Below, piece after piece: positions 10,833 through 22,700 of a DNA stretch of 64,000 nucleotides. The notes under the pieces are model-generated. The model did no database searches. It had not been told where the DNA came from and saw nothing but the letters and a program-made list of their open reading frames with translations. The position numbers and the translations under genes were made by a program. Every line of letters begins with the position of its first letter. Within the stretch, counting starts at the first letter, position 1. Origin of the DNA: Tetragonia tetragonoides. Taxonomy: Eukaryota > Streptophyta > Magnoliopsida > Caryophyllales > Aizoaceae. The DNA lies in contig CM076144.1 in the NCBI GenBank assembly GCA_038025085.1, positions 37,234,501-37,298,500 of the forward strand, in the 5' to 3' direction.

Positions 10833-11020
10833 ATAGTGGAGTCACCCCCTATTTTACATGAAGCCACCCCTTAAATTTATACTCAGCGCCACTCCTCTAA
10901 TAGTGGAGCCACCCTCTCCTTCACCTGGAGCCACCCCTCAAAGTTATACTTGGCGTCACCCCTCTAATAGGAGAGTCACCCCTCACTTCACTTGGAGCCA
11001 CCCCTCAAATTTACTTGATT
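10833..11020 (+). repeat. 67-bp tandem repeat, about 2.8 copies
   Basis: Units start at 10833, 10900 and 10967. Each begins ATAGTGGAG(T/C)CACCC and contains GAGCCACCCCT, so the CCACCCC word recurs at near-constant spacing. No coding potential. Confidence 0.85.
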
Positions 11021-11804
11021 CACGATAGACTAAGTCCACACAAGACGTACTGAAGCAGCTAAAAACTGATAAGCTCCACTTCCTATGCGCCATGGTATGA
11101 GAAAACAAAATAAAGTTTTATTAAGTTTTACAACCACTACCAGCCTCTCTCCTCTATTTCTCCTTCCTCTTCTCTACAACCTTTATAAATTTTTATATGA
11201 GGTTGTCTCAACGTTAGGTGGCTCAAACAAACATAATGTCATACTTACTTACAAACAATATGCAATTTGAGGAGGGATAAACACACGATCGATGGTATCA
11301 TTCAGAATTTTGCGTTCAATCGATTATGTTACTTGTAGGGAAAATCTCCATTTCTTTAAAAGAGGAAGAGATATCAAAGGACGTATGTGGTTATCATACA
11401 TGATAGAAGTCATACTCGAGTTTATTAGCATAATTTTTATTGCTACTATTAATTTATCTGCAATTATCTTTGTTCTAGATGTCTTACTAATTACTTGTAT
11501 GCATGAATGAAAGTCTACTATTCCTTTCTCAATTTTTTAGCTTTTTTTTTAATGGAGTAGGTCAAGTTTGTGCAAATGCACAAGTTTATTTTAATTAATT
11601 CATTTTTTTTTTTTTTTAATGTGTGTAATGCAAATATCACCTTCATATTGTTTTATATTTCTTTTTATTCAAATCTGAAGTTAAATATACACTTATAGCT
11701 TTACTAATCTCTTTTTTCCATTTGGACCAAGTACCTTTACTCAAACAAAAGGTATCTTTTTTAGGTTGAGCTAGATTGAATAGAATTGAATTTAACACCA
11801 TTAA
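11021..11804. other. Intergenic DNA, no feature recognised
   Basis: Only short, unconserved reading frames (for example 11085-11270 and 11292-11510) occur; they have no recognisable domain and sit in AT-rich DNA. Confidence 0.45.
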
Positions 11805-12076
11805 GGCTCCGTTTTATTTACTTGGATAAAACTGATGTGAATTGAAATGAACTAAATTAATTTTTTAAACTTAACCGTTAACCATTTAAAATTCGTCCAA
11901 ATATAGTCAATATTGGAGTCATTTGAAAGTATACTTTGAGATCTCTCCGATGACATAATTATCATCATGAAATTATTTCGGAATAAAAAGTTATATGAGT
12001 TATAAAGTTACTCATGAACTAAACTGGACAGGACTGATCTGAATTCAAGTAAAATTAAGGTGAATCAAACAGAGCC
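11805..12076. mobile_element. PIF/Harbinger-type (Tourist-like) MITE, 272 bp
   Basis: The ends are GGCTCCGTTTTATT and, on the opposite strand, GGCTCTGTTTGATT. They are flanked by the trinucleotide TAA on both sides (11802-11804 and 12077-12079), the target duplication of this superfamily. It has no coding capacity. A diverged internal copy lies at about 13567-13740, and an isolated end (GAATCAAACAGAGC) near 15343. Confidence 0.8.
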
Positions 12077-12262
12077 TAAAATTACTGAACACTCCTGAAC
12101 TAAACACCCCTATAATGAACTGAAGATTACTTGATTCGTGAGACAGAATGTATGTTTATGAACTATAAACCAATCCGCCGACTCACTGAACTTATCTGAA
12201 CATCACTGAATTGAAGTCAAAATCACGGAATTGAAGTCAAAATCACTGAATTGAATTGCAAA

Positions 12263-12413
12263 ATCATAAACTGAACGGAACTAATCGAGTAAGATTTAAA
12301 GAACACACCCAACATCATAAACTGAAAGAGACTAATCGAGTAAGGTTTCAAGAACACACCCAACATCATAAACTGAACGGAACTAATCGAGTAAGATTTA
12401 AAGAACACACCCA
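12263..12413 (+). repeat. 51-bp tandem repeat, three copies
   Basis: Units begin ATCATAAACTGAA at 12263, 12314 and 12365. They end CGAGTAAGATTTAAAGAACACACCCA-type, with the middle copy slightly diverged. The unit is 17 codons long, which gives an open frame with a 17-residue repeat. No start context or homology supports translation. Confidence 0.9.
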
Positions 12414-13222
12414 ACTCCCCCTATTTGTTTATGTAGGAGACAAAACATATAAGAGGGACAAAAGTGGTCTCATAAGTCATAAGTGATAACCTGATGTCAA
12501 AATTTGAAACAAAAAGCTACATATAGTAGGTATCAACATGTGGAATCAGAGAAAAAACATGATGATTTTCGTGAGGCAGAATGGAGTAAAAACACATTGA
12601 CACCATGTAAAATATTTACCCAAAAAAAAAAAAAAAAACTAAAACTTGTAACTTGTTAATGGCTTCAACAAAAGAACATCTAAAGTTCTCAATGATCTCT
12701 ATTATTGAAGATCTTGAAGTGTAATCCAAACATTCTACTTCTGACATCAAAATACAAGAGCAATGAGATTGAGATCTTCTCTAAGAAAAATATTTATATA
12801 AAATAACTGAGAGAGAGATTGAGATTTGAGATCTCAGCGCTGACATTCTATAAATTAAAGAAAGAGATGATGGAGAGTATCTCTGTTCTAACGACGGTCA
12901 CACGACTCACACCGTCGCAGTCCGTGATGGGTCGGTCTCACCTAATTCTAACCGGTCCACGACATTTTTAAACAATCCCACTTGGCCCGGTGGGCCCGGC
13001 CCAAAGAGTAGCATAAAGTTTTAATGATTAGGATTAGCCGAGGATTAGGTGAAAGGTATCTTTTCGCTAATGTCGGGCCATGATTGGTCACCCCGTATCT
13101 GGTATTGCCACACGTTGCATCGCAAATGTCCCGCCATTTAAATATCACCTACTACTGTACCACTGCTACTGTGCTACACCCTACAATCCTACATGCACCG
13201 TCATCTTTCAATTTCAAAGTTA

Positions 13223-13223
<1 letters not shown>
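12414..13223. other. Intergenic DNA, no feature recognised
   Basis: AT-rich DNA with poly-A at 12618-12637 and a moderately GC-rich patch at 12890-13150. No gene or paired ends recognised. Confidence 0.4.
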
Positions 13224-13276
<53 letters not shown>

Positions 13277-13277
13277 T
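13224..13277 (+). repeat. (TAA)n microsatellite
   Basis: About 17 uninterrupted AAT/TAA repeats. Confidence 0.95.
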
Positions 13278-13566
13278 GCCAAAAACCCTCTATTTAAGTT
13301 TTTGCTAGGAATCCCTCTTTTTAATTATTTTTTTTGCCGGAAACCCTCCATTATATTTAAAATGCCTTGACCCTCACCCCATTATTTCTCAGTCAGATCT
13401 ATTTCCGGTCATGTTTGTAGTGTGTTGCTCATTATACCCCCACTTAATGGCACACTTCAGGCACATGACCATTTTCCCACCCCCTCCCTCCATTAACTCC
13501 TTAAACTCAAATTCACGTATTAAAGTCCTCCCATCCCCAATTTCTATGACACGTCTCCATTGATAT

Positions 13567-13740
13567 TTTTTAACTTCACTGTTAACCATTTAAAATTCCT
13601 CCAAACATATTTAATACTGGACTCATTTGAAAACATGCTTTGAAATCTTACCGATGACATAGTTATCATCATTAATTTATTTCGAAATAAAAAGTTATCT
13701 GAGTGATAAAATAACATATGAAACTGAACTAAACGGTTTA
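13567..13740 (+). mobile_element. Truncated copy of the 11.8-kb MITE
   Basis: The stretch from TTTTTTAACTTCACTGTTAACC through TTTCGAAATAAAAAGTTATCTGAG matches 11868-12030 in order, with many substitutions. Neither terminal inverted repeat is present. Confidence 0.65.
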
Positions 13741-14415
13741 GATTTGATTAATTGATTACCTTGATAGGAATGACAAAAGAATCAAATAGTTTGTAATTAA
13801 ATATTTTTTTTTTCTTTTCAAGCTAAAGATATTATGTATTTATTTGTTGATTTGAACGATTGAGGATAAATGTTGATGTATGTGCCTGATTTAATAACTA
13901 CTTTTGATGTTCACATGATAAGATGGGGTTGTGAATTTGTGATGTTTGGCGATTGACTTAGGTTTCGTGATAGATATCTATATGCTTTTGTATAAATCAT
14001 TAAATTGTATATTCAACAACTAATGGCCTTGATATTTCTATGGCTTTTATCAAATCTTTTATATTTGTATCATCATGTTAGTAGAAGTTTTTTTTATTTA
14101 TGTATTTCACTCTTGATTTGAAATGTGACAAAAGGAACTACGAACAATATGAAGTTTGAGCAACTTTTGTGGCCCAAGTGTTGGCATCGGTTGTGGCGAC
14201 GAGCAAAGGCCCTTGCGAGTGCTGCTAACCAGCCTAGCAAGCAGCGGAGCCTATGAGAACAAGGCATCAATCTGTCTTTAGAAATTTCCCTCCCTTCTTG
14301 CTTTTGGTGGATAGATTTGGATTGACTCACTCAATCGGCTTTGTTATATACGAGTATATTCTTTTCTTTTCAATATAGTCTGGTGGATGTATGTGATTTG
14401 GCTTATCAAATCTTA

Positions 14416-14617
14416 GGCCCTGTTCTTTTCGTTGTTTCCATGCTGCATTCTGTTCCGTTCCGTTCCAATCCATTCCGTTTCGTTCCGCATTCTGTACTTC
14501 AATTGGTCTCACATATTTTTGAATTATCCGCGCCACGCCGTTCCGTTCCGTTCCGTTCCGTTTCAATCCATTTCGTTCCTCACCGTCCTGCACCACTCCG
14601 TTGAAGAGAACAGGGCC
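14416..14617. mobile_element. Short inverted-end element (MITE), 202 bp, with TTCCG-rich core
   Basis: The left end GGCCCTGTTCTTTTC pairs with the right end (reverse complement GGCCCTGTTCTCTTC). The core is built of repeated GTTCCGTTCC-type words. The flanking trinucleotides (TTA left, TAC right) do not match, so the superfamily is uncertain; the ends look like PIF/Harbinger or hAT MITEs. The frames on both strands come from the pentanucleotide repeat and are not genes. Confidence 0.6.
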
Positions 14618-15519
14618 TACTATTTCATTATGGATCATATACATGCTTGCAACAGGAAAATGCAGGGATGTAATCTTTTTTTGAGCCTATCGCTATAATG
14701 GTGGAAGAAGTTAGTACCTATGTATTGCTTATTCAGTATTTAGGATGTTATAGCAGATGTAATTTACTTTTTTTTTTGGTGGGAAGATCATATGAAGTTG
14801 GTTTATTTCTTTGATAATGTTATTTTTTCTCAATGAATAGTTGATTTTAATAAGGAGTCATAATGGACAGAAAGCAATGAACATGTGGGAAATGACATTT
14901 TATTGCGTTAGAAAAAATGGGTAGTTTTCAAAAGAAATTAAGTATAATCATCAAGTTAGTAAAAATCTTAAATCGCATGGGTACATGTAATTATATACAG
15001 TTCACAACGTACTTTAAATAATGTAAAAACAATTTATCAATTTTATTAATTTATTTGTATTTTTAAAATGGATGGTATCAAATAAATAATTTACATGTAG
15101 TTATTCTTGCATTCGTGAATCTTTTCTTGGCACTGAGCAAAGTTTGCAACAAAATCTCCAATAATGCTTGAGAATCAAGATGGAGTATCTTCTTATGGCA
15201 AACTTTTTTTTTTTTGTTGTTGCAATAGAAACTTTTTTATTTTCTACTAGATTAAAATTTTCAAATGTTCAATATGAAAATTGTTTGTTAATTGGTTTAG
15301 ATAAACACCGTGCATCGCATGTGTACAAAAACTAATTAAGTTGAATCAAACAGAGCTAAATCTTATTCACAAGCAAGTAGACTCTCGCATATTCCCTCAC
15401 AAAAAAAAACAAAAAAAAAAAAAGAAGAAGTAGACTCTCACATCTGATATGCCATTGAATATTTTAATAATATACTCTCACTTTTGACTTGTAATAAAAG
15501 ACTAAAACTTTAACTAATT
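14618..15519. other. Intergenic DNA, no feature recognised
   Basis: AT-rich with poly-A/T tracts and one isolated MITE end at 15335-15358. No gene evidence. Confidence 0.45.
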
Positions 15520-15729
15520 AATGTAGTAGTTGGCTCACTGGTAAACAAGTTTTAACTTATACACAAGGTCATGGGTTCAGACATTCTAGGGAGCACCTAT
15601 ACGAATTAATTCGTGTAATACCTAAGACCGTGCGTTAAGATATGACCTCTAGCCACGCCTAAAGAGAAAGAAAAAAGAAGTTCCTCCTTGTCAAACCAAA
15701 AAAAAAAATAATAATAAAATGTAGTAGTT
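15520..15729 (+). mobile_element. tRNA-derived SINE with 12-bp target duplication
   Basis: The body is 15532-15717. It is flanked by AATGTAGTAGTT at 15520-15531 and 15718-15729. Pol III-like boxes are present: A box TGGCTCACTGG and B box GGGTTCAGACATTC. A 3' A-rich tail (AAAAAAAAATAATAAT) precedes the second duplication. The intact duplication suggests fairly recent insertion. Confidence 0.85.
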
Positions 15730-16131
15730 ACTAATATAATCTTTCTCAAATTCTCCTCAGTTGTTAGCTTAAACAGTTAAAAGTACTTTCAAATATGAAA
15801 GAGTTTTCCACACATGAAAACTCGGTCACATCTAATTTTAATCGAGTAGTAGTAGTCAAAGTTTTATAAGAGCATGATTCGTAGCTTCCCTGAAATTGAC
15901 TCCATCGATCTCTTGGGGGGTAACGGGCAGTCAAAGAGCTAGACTACAGTTGGAGCCTTGGAAGGAGTCTTCCCCACACCGTTTCTTTGAGTTAGGAACG
16001 ACTCCATTCACATTAATTCATATAATCCTATAGGTAGAGTACTAGCATATCTTTTTGACACACAAAGAGTACTGTTTGACACATCAGGTCAGGTCACATG
16101 CCCCTTCTTTTAAAACTAGCTAGCTAGCACC
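15730..16131. other. Intergenic DNA, no feature recognised
   Basis: No gene, RNA or paired repeat seen. Confidence 0.4.
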
Positions 16132-16226
16132 ATGTAAATGTAATTGACACAAACCAATAATTCAATCATCATCAAAGCTAATGTAAATGTAATTGACACA
16201 AACCAATAATTCAATCATCATCAAAT
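16132..16226 (+). repeat. 49-bp tandem duplication
   Basis: ATGTAAATGTAATTGACACA starts at 16132 and again at 16181, followed each time by the same CAATAATTCAATCATCATCAAA run. Confidence 0.9.
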
Positions 16227-16484
16227 GCATGTAGAATACGTCAATTGCGCATAAATGTATCCTCGAATGATTCTCGAGAGATATTGAAGTGTGTTTTTTT
16301 TTTTCACTGAACTGAATTAAACCAATTATTGAACGAACGGAGAAGAACGCACCATAAATAAATAACGCATGTTCATGTGCAAGCTAATAAGCTATGCTAG
16401 TAGCGATTATAAAAGAGAAGTGGAATAGTAAAGACACAAACAAGAGTAGTGAAGATCGGAAAAATGAGAAACAGCTAAAATATA

Positions 16485-17533
16485 GACCGCATTTTCAGAT
16501 GAGTCTTTTTTGGAGGGGGTCATTGCCATTTGAGTCTTTTTTGTTGCTCTGGCAATAACCGGGTCTTTAATTAATTTGACTCGGCCATTAAAATCCATGA
16601 CTCACTGACCCAATACAAAAGTCCGACCATTTTAAATTATTGGCATTTATTGCTATTTACCTGCCCTTTTTACTTAGCTTCAATACAATTTCCTGGTTGT
16701 ATAGGCCCTCTTGATACATGTTATCCATATGTACATTACTATTTCACTCCTTGCATTATTTTGTTACTTTTATCTATTAGTACAGTCAGTCTTGCACCTT
16801 GCTATTACTTAGAACAATTGTTTTTCAGAATATTGATTGTAATTTGTAGTCGCTTAGTTGGCACCAATATTGTTGTCTTGTGTATGCTCATATTGCAAGT
16901 TGCCTGTCACGTTGTGAGACTGTCAAATCAATTGTGGAATTCTCTCCCCTCCCATATGGAAATTCTGTTGATCGTGAATTTTCTAACAATCAGTTATGTG
17001 AACATAAACTGTTGTACAACAAAGAATAGCATATGGACTGGAGTGTGAAATGTGTGTGCTGCTGTGCTCCCATTTTCTATATTCCTAGGAGGAGTAAGGT
17101 CTGTGTAGTATGCATAGCAAAAAAAAAGGTCTGTGTAGTATGGATATGGACGAAACCACAGTTACGAATATAGCTGATTTGACTTGGAAATTGGTGTTAC
17201 GAAAGACTGAAAGAGCTAATGAGGGGTACCAGCAGTCCAGCACTGGAGCAATGGATTTCTCATCATTGAGAGAGGTAGAACCAAAGATTGGTAGGCTCGA
17301 AGGGTGCATAATCTCATATTTGAAGGAGGAGGTCGTCGATGAGTTGAGAATAGCAATAAATGCCAATAATTCAAAATGGCCGGAATTTTGTATCAGGTCA
17401 ACGAGTCATGAACTTTAATGGCCGAGTCAGATTAATTAAAGACCCAGATGTTGCTGGAGCAACAAAAAAGACTCAAATGATAATGACCCCTACAAAAAAG
17501 ACTAATCTAAAAGACTAATCTGAAAATGTGGAC
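16485..17533. mobile_element. Second Mutator-like element of the 9.2-kb family, 1049 bp
   Basis: The left end (GACCGCATTTTCAGATGAG) and the inverted right end (GTCCACATTTTCAGATTAG) match the ends of the 9221-9944 element over about 185 bp each, including the TTTATTGCTATTTACCTGCC inner edge. No clear flanking duplication was found. The interior (about 16680-17345) differs from the first copy. It holds a small duplicated word (GGTCTGTGTAGTATG at 17097 and 17128) and an open stretch at 17131-17350 that may be captured DNA. No transposase is recognised. Confidence 0.8.
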
Positions 17534-17914
17534 ATATTGATACGAGTATTCATTAGCTGGGTTGTTGTAGACCGTGGTAGTTTCCGACAACTACCAATTC
17601 CCTAAGTGGCGCAACCTGCCCTCTCATTAGGTCCACCTTATCATGATTGACACTTACAAATGCCATTATGCCAATATAGCTTCAGTCAATCAATGCTTCC
17701 CTCCAACTTTTATTTTATTAAGGAATGTAATATTGCCGACATGCCGGGTGTAGAGCGTACACTACCCGAGCTCACTCATTTTAAGAAAATACATACAAGG
17801 GGTATTTTCCTATAGTATAGGAGTATTTTATTTCCAGTTGTTAGTAGGATACTGTACTAGTTATAGTAGTATTTTTCTACTAGTAGGATATTCTACTAGA
17901 CGATTATTTAGGGA

Positions 17915-17996
17915 TAAGGCTGCGTACATTTGGATTTTCTCAGATTCTGCTCAGGCGGGATACTCAGTACTGAGTTGTTTTTGTTATTAGTAGGAT
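17915..17996 (+). mobile_element. 3' end fragment of an Au-like SINE
   Basis: GGCTGCGTACATTTGGA, CAGGCGGGATACTCAGTACTG and a T/G-rich tail match in order the fragment at 42785-42906. A third related end is at 22355-22440. The 5' tRNA-like head is missing. Confidence 0.6.
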
Positions 17997-18175
17997 ATTG
18001 TTTTCTGTTTTGTTTTGACTGTTGTAAGGTTTCTATTCTTATTACAAAGAACTTTATTTCCATGTTTGTATATAGTATTTTTTAACATTGAAAAGAACTT
18101 AACTCAACTAGTGTAAATGATTCGAAAATCCTTTAACATGAGTGGTGACCTGACATAGGCAAAAACATTGTCATA

Positions 18176-18368
18176 CTCTCTCCCTTCATGGGTAAAGTTT
18201 ACAACCTAATGCAAAAATACTTTTATTAGATTCGTTTTTAAAAAGTAATTTTGAAAAATTATAATTTTATAATGTATATTTTCATATAATCACAATTAAT
18301 AACGATTAAAGTAATGTGTTAAAGACCGTGAAAAGGCCAGTATCAAAATTAATATGGACCAGAGGAAG
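18176..18368. mobile_element. Stowaway-like MITE, diverged
   Basis: The left end TA|CTCTCTCCCTTCATGGG and right end GGACCAGAGGAAG|TA look like Stowaway termini beside TA. The interior (AAAGTAATGTGTTAAAGACCG) matches the 3' half of the Stowaway element ending at 55406. Confidence 0.6.
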
Positions 18369-19050
18369 TATGCGCTATGGATTTTCTATGCTATTGTATC
18401 ATTCATAAGAATGATATAATTGACTTGCAGAACTTGACAGGATCAAACTTTAAGTAAGAAACAAAACCTTATAGCAAGGTTACTTCACAATTCAATTGCG
18501 TTATTCGATAATAAAACAGGGAATAGAAAGAAAAGCAATTGTGGTCAGAAGTTGCAAAGAGCTGGAAATTTGCCTTGGTTGAACAAGCAAGGTCAAAGGA
18601 AAGGGTAACCAATAATCGTAGTTGGATGTGGTAACTGGTAAGTGGCAAACTTCAATATCACCATCTATATCTATCCACTAAAGACTTGTACATACCAGCA
18701 CCTATAACAAGTCTTGTATTAGGGGGTAATTGGTTCAGTTCAATCCAATTTAGTGAAGTTTAATCCCGTAATCTACATTTTCTCAAACATATTAAAATTC
18801 AGTTTGGTGTAAAAGAACACACTCTGTCATAACATCAGGTATACAATGGACGTATCCAAGGATACTTACGCTTCATGTATAAGCTACGTAAATATTGACA
18901 TCCATCCAATGTACTAATTTCATACTGTATAATACATCGCAAGAATGAATTTAATATTCTTCAAATTAACCAACTAACAAAGTAATTAAGATCACTGAGA
19001 CACACGAGGCGTGTCACGTGCCAATTGCTTGTGGCAACAACTAATTAGTA
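18369..19050. other. Intergenic DNA, no feature recognised
   Basis: AT-rich DNA with no supported features. Confidence 0.45.
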
Positions 19051-19362
19051 TAAGTGCTTGTTTGGTTGAATTAGGGAAGTGAGTTCCCATGGGAAGCATT
19101 AATTTATGGGAAATAAAAAATCATGGGAAGTGCCCAAACTTGTTTGGTTACATTAAGGAACTTTGAATTCATGGGAAGTGATGTGGGAAGTAGTACTTAT
19201 CTAGGGGGGGCTTGGTAAGTGACTTCCTCCATTTTGGAGGAAGTGACTTCCCATGGGAAGTTAATTCCTAAGTTTTTTTGTCAACCAAACAACAAGAGAT
19301 TTTACACTTCCTAGGAAGTTGTACTTCCCATGTTAGTTGTGTGTCAACCAAACAAACACTAA
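19051..19362. mobile_element. PIF/Harbinger-type MITE rich in ACTTCCCATGGGAAGT palindromes
   Basis: The element is 19054-19359. The left end GTGCTTGTTTGGTTGA and inverted right end GTGTTTGTTTGGTTGA are flanked by TAA (19051-19053, 19360-19362). The interior repeats the GGGAAGT / ACTTCCC word many times in both orientations, so a transcript would fold extensively. Confidence 0.85.
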
Positions 19363-19747
19363 GTATATTAAGTACTGTCCTTAACACTATAGATCATAGC
19401 CCTAGTATTATAGTACAAACTACAAGAATCTATTTTTAAAAAAGAAAAAGGAAAAAAACAAACTACAAGAATCTTGATTTTCAAAGGGATCTTCATTTAT
19501 AAATCACATGAGCTAAGGCTTCTCTACAATTCAATATACCCTTGTTTCTAATGGTGGCTAACCAGAGGAATCCGAGGATTTAATGGTGAAACTTTTTTCT
19601 TTTTTTTTTTTTTTTTTTTGCTGTTAAGAAATAGAGCTACAAATGAAATGAATACACTAAATATTGAAGACAAAAACATTAGGAGCAAAAACAGAGCTGC
19701 TAGTGTTTTTCTTTATCTATTTTTCTATTTTTTTTTCTTGAGAAGTA

Positions 19748-22700
19748 TTATATTTCAATGACCTCACCTTCCCTACATACACCCACATCAATCTCCATGG
19801 TTCCTTTCTTATTCTTCAACACTCTGCAGCAATTCCTCCTTGGAGACTGTTTACAAACAGAAAAGAAAAAAAAGTTAAACAAAGTGGTGTTGTGCAAACT
19901 GTCTAATCATGGAGTAATTAACGAGTAGGAGTATAATAAGTCATGAATTTGCTTTCACACTCCATTGTGCAAAAAGCATCAATAATTAACTAACTTATCT
20001 CATTGTAGTGCCAGCCATTTCTTGCACAACAGTCAACAATGCAACCATAAGGCCTTTTAAAACTTGCACTTGCACATTACAAGTGTTTGGTTAATATAGT
20101 AGCTAGCATTTGCACTGAAAAATTATACTAGCTTACCTTAGCATACATGGTCTTCTAATCAGTTACCCCTAATCCCAAATGAATACCAACCACCAAATTA
20201 TGGAACAAACTTCAAAAGGTGTATGACATAGCAAAGTCGATAACAATAATGTAGCAAGAGTGACATTCATGTTTGGGGCGTTCGCCTATGTTTCCCCCTC
20301 ACAACTTAGGGTCGATTAGCAATGAACTGCAAGTAAGCCACTCCTTATGCCATCCAACGTCTTGGATCACAGTGCACATGATCAAGCATCTTGAAAATTG
20401 TACTTTCAGCATAATATAACATTTGACAAATATATAAGCCAGGACTAACATATTTTCTACAACTCTGGCCATCTTTTAGGGTGAAAACGCAAAGGATTTT
20501 CTAAAATTTGTTACTTCCAAAGATCGCACATGACTACTGTTTAGTCTAGTATGGAGTAGTAATTTTGTGCAAGATCAAGCGCTTCCAGAGGCTAACTAAT
20601 GATGCAATTAAGGCTTAAACTTACAGAGCACAGAAGCACAAAAACGGTCACATTGTATATTATGTACTGGAAAAGGTACCAGCCTAACAGAAAGTAAATT
20701 TGAAGCAAATTCACAGTAAACATATAGAAAAAAGTACGAATGCGATGGAAATGGAGACTTACCCTGGACCACAATTGTGGATCTTGTTTCTTGTACACTA
20801 CTACCCTATCAATTACTGAAGGCTCAACCATCTTCCACCGGCACAGCGGGTGTGGCACACGATGCAACAAGTATTCGCTCACCGTCTTATTTGCCTCGTC
20901 ATCTAATCTAGTTTCTGACATGTAATAAACAAAGGGTTTCTGGCAAGGGTTTCGAGCCACCGGGCGAGTGTTGAATGCATAAGCTGTGTAATCTGCTCGC
21001 CTGTACCAATTCAAGAATGTCCTAGTAGGCATTTCCATCTCACGGGGCGATAAGATCCCCCGCACGATTTGAATAGCAAATCCCCACGATACTGAAATGG
21101 TCCATTTCTTTTTCCTTTCGTAGCATACAGACTGTTGCATTAGACCAGCAGAGTCCAACTTCATTGGGACCGTAAGTTGTTGTATGGCCTGAACCTGAGT
21201 CACATTGGGGAAAATCGGCTCGACCACATCCAAGTGATGCAGTGACACCAACGGTGTCACAGGATGAGCAGCTAGCAGTCCAAACAAGTTCCCATACACA
21301 TCATACTGGTTTCCATGTTCCACCAAGAATCAAGGGTTGCTGTTAGAAATTATTAAAGACCTCAATGACTATATAATACAAAATGAAAATGCATGACCCT
21401 ACAAGACATAATTTTGCCAAAGAAAACAAATGTCATTAGGTAGGGTAGGGACATGAAATCAAAAATGGTCCAAAGATGTCACAATGCAATACTGGACATG
21501 AAATCAAATGGTCCAAAGATATGAAACATGGCAAGCAGTTAGCTTCTCCATCCAGAAATATTATTCACTCCTATGATGTTATTTCAATTACCAAATAGTA
21601 TATGACTAGTTGACTAGTATTTCCGAGCTACGGACATACTAGTAGAATTTTTTTTTTTTTTTTTTTTACCTTTTTGGTACTCCGAGCTACGGAAATACTA
21701 CTAATTCCGAGCTATGGAATAATAAGGACGATTACTACTAGTATTAGCAAAAGTTCTAATTTGAAGTAATCTTATACGGTTATACCCCTATAGGTCCAGC
21801 CGCCCAGGAGTCAATGTAGGCGGACCACCTTTTTCCTTGGGTACTTGATATTTTCCTACTTTCAGTATTTAATTTCCTATTATAAAAATCATTGATTTCC
21901 CACCGACAAACAAAAAATAAAAGAGGAAAAACAAAAACAGAAACAAAAAAGGCCTCGAACACCACACAATTCTTCAGTTTTCACGTTCCTTCAGTGGAAA
22001 CTGGGAAAACCAGTGAACTGTGTTTAACACGCGCTGTGCAGTGCAATGAAGTAGGCAAAGACAATTTCAGACTTCAATGGCGTCTTTAAGGAAACATGGG
22101 TCCATGGCCCATGTGTTATGTGGGTCGCATGGGACAATTAGGCAATCTGAAACACCAAGTATCAGGGTAAAAAAACTACCCAAAACACCGCTACAGTATT
22201 TAGTTTTCTTTGCCTCAAAACTCACCAGCCACCTCTTATCATTTAATCCATCACCATATCATAACAAGTTACACCAACCACTCAACTAGTGTTGCAATAG
22301 CAACAGAAATAAATATACTCCGTCCAGTAATAACAGTCTTTCTTGTAGGTGATTAGTTACGTTCTTACGTACATATGGACCTCCTTCGTCCTTAGACCCC
22401 GTTCTCGACTGGAAATCCTGGGTTGTTGTTGCCTTGTTGGGTATAGTACAATCTAAATTCTGAACTAGTATTGTTACTAATAATTGAGTTTAAGTAGTAC
22501 CATGACTAGTTTCACTATCAAAATGGAACTAAATAAACACTAGTTTAGGTAATTCAACAAAATGCCTTGATGCTAGAATTTCAACAGTTAACTCCAATAG
22601 AAATATCCCTAATAAACACCAACATTATTTAATTGGGCAATTTGGCCAAAAAGTTGAAACAAAACAAAAATAGAAAAAGTAGAATAACGCCATACTAACT

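Noticed and set aside
14327..14698. Overlapping frames on both strands of about 88-105 residues
   Set aside because: They arise from the TTCCG-type repeat inside the inverted-end element at 14416-14617.
16650..17048. 132-residue hydrophobic plus-strand frame
   Set aside because: It starts in the terminal repeat of the MULE, has no recognised family, and its composition follows the T-rich strand.
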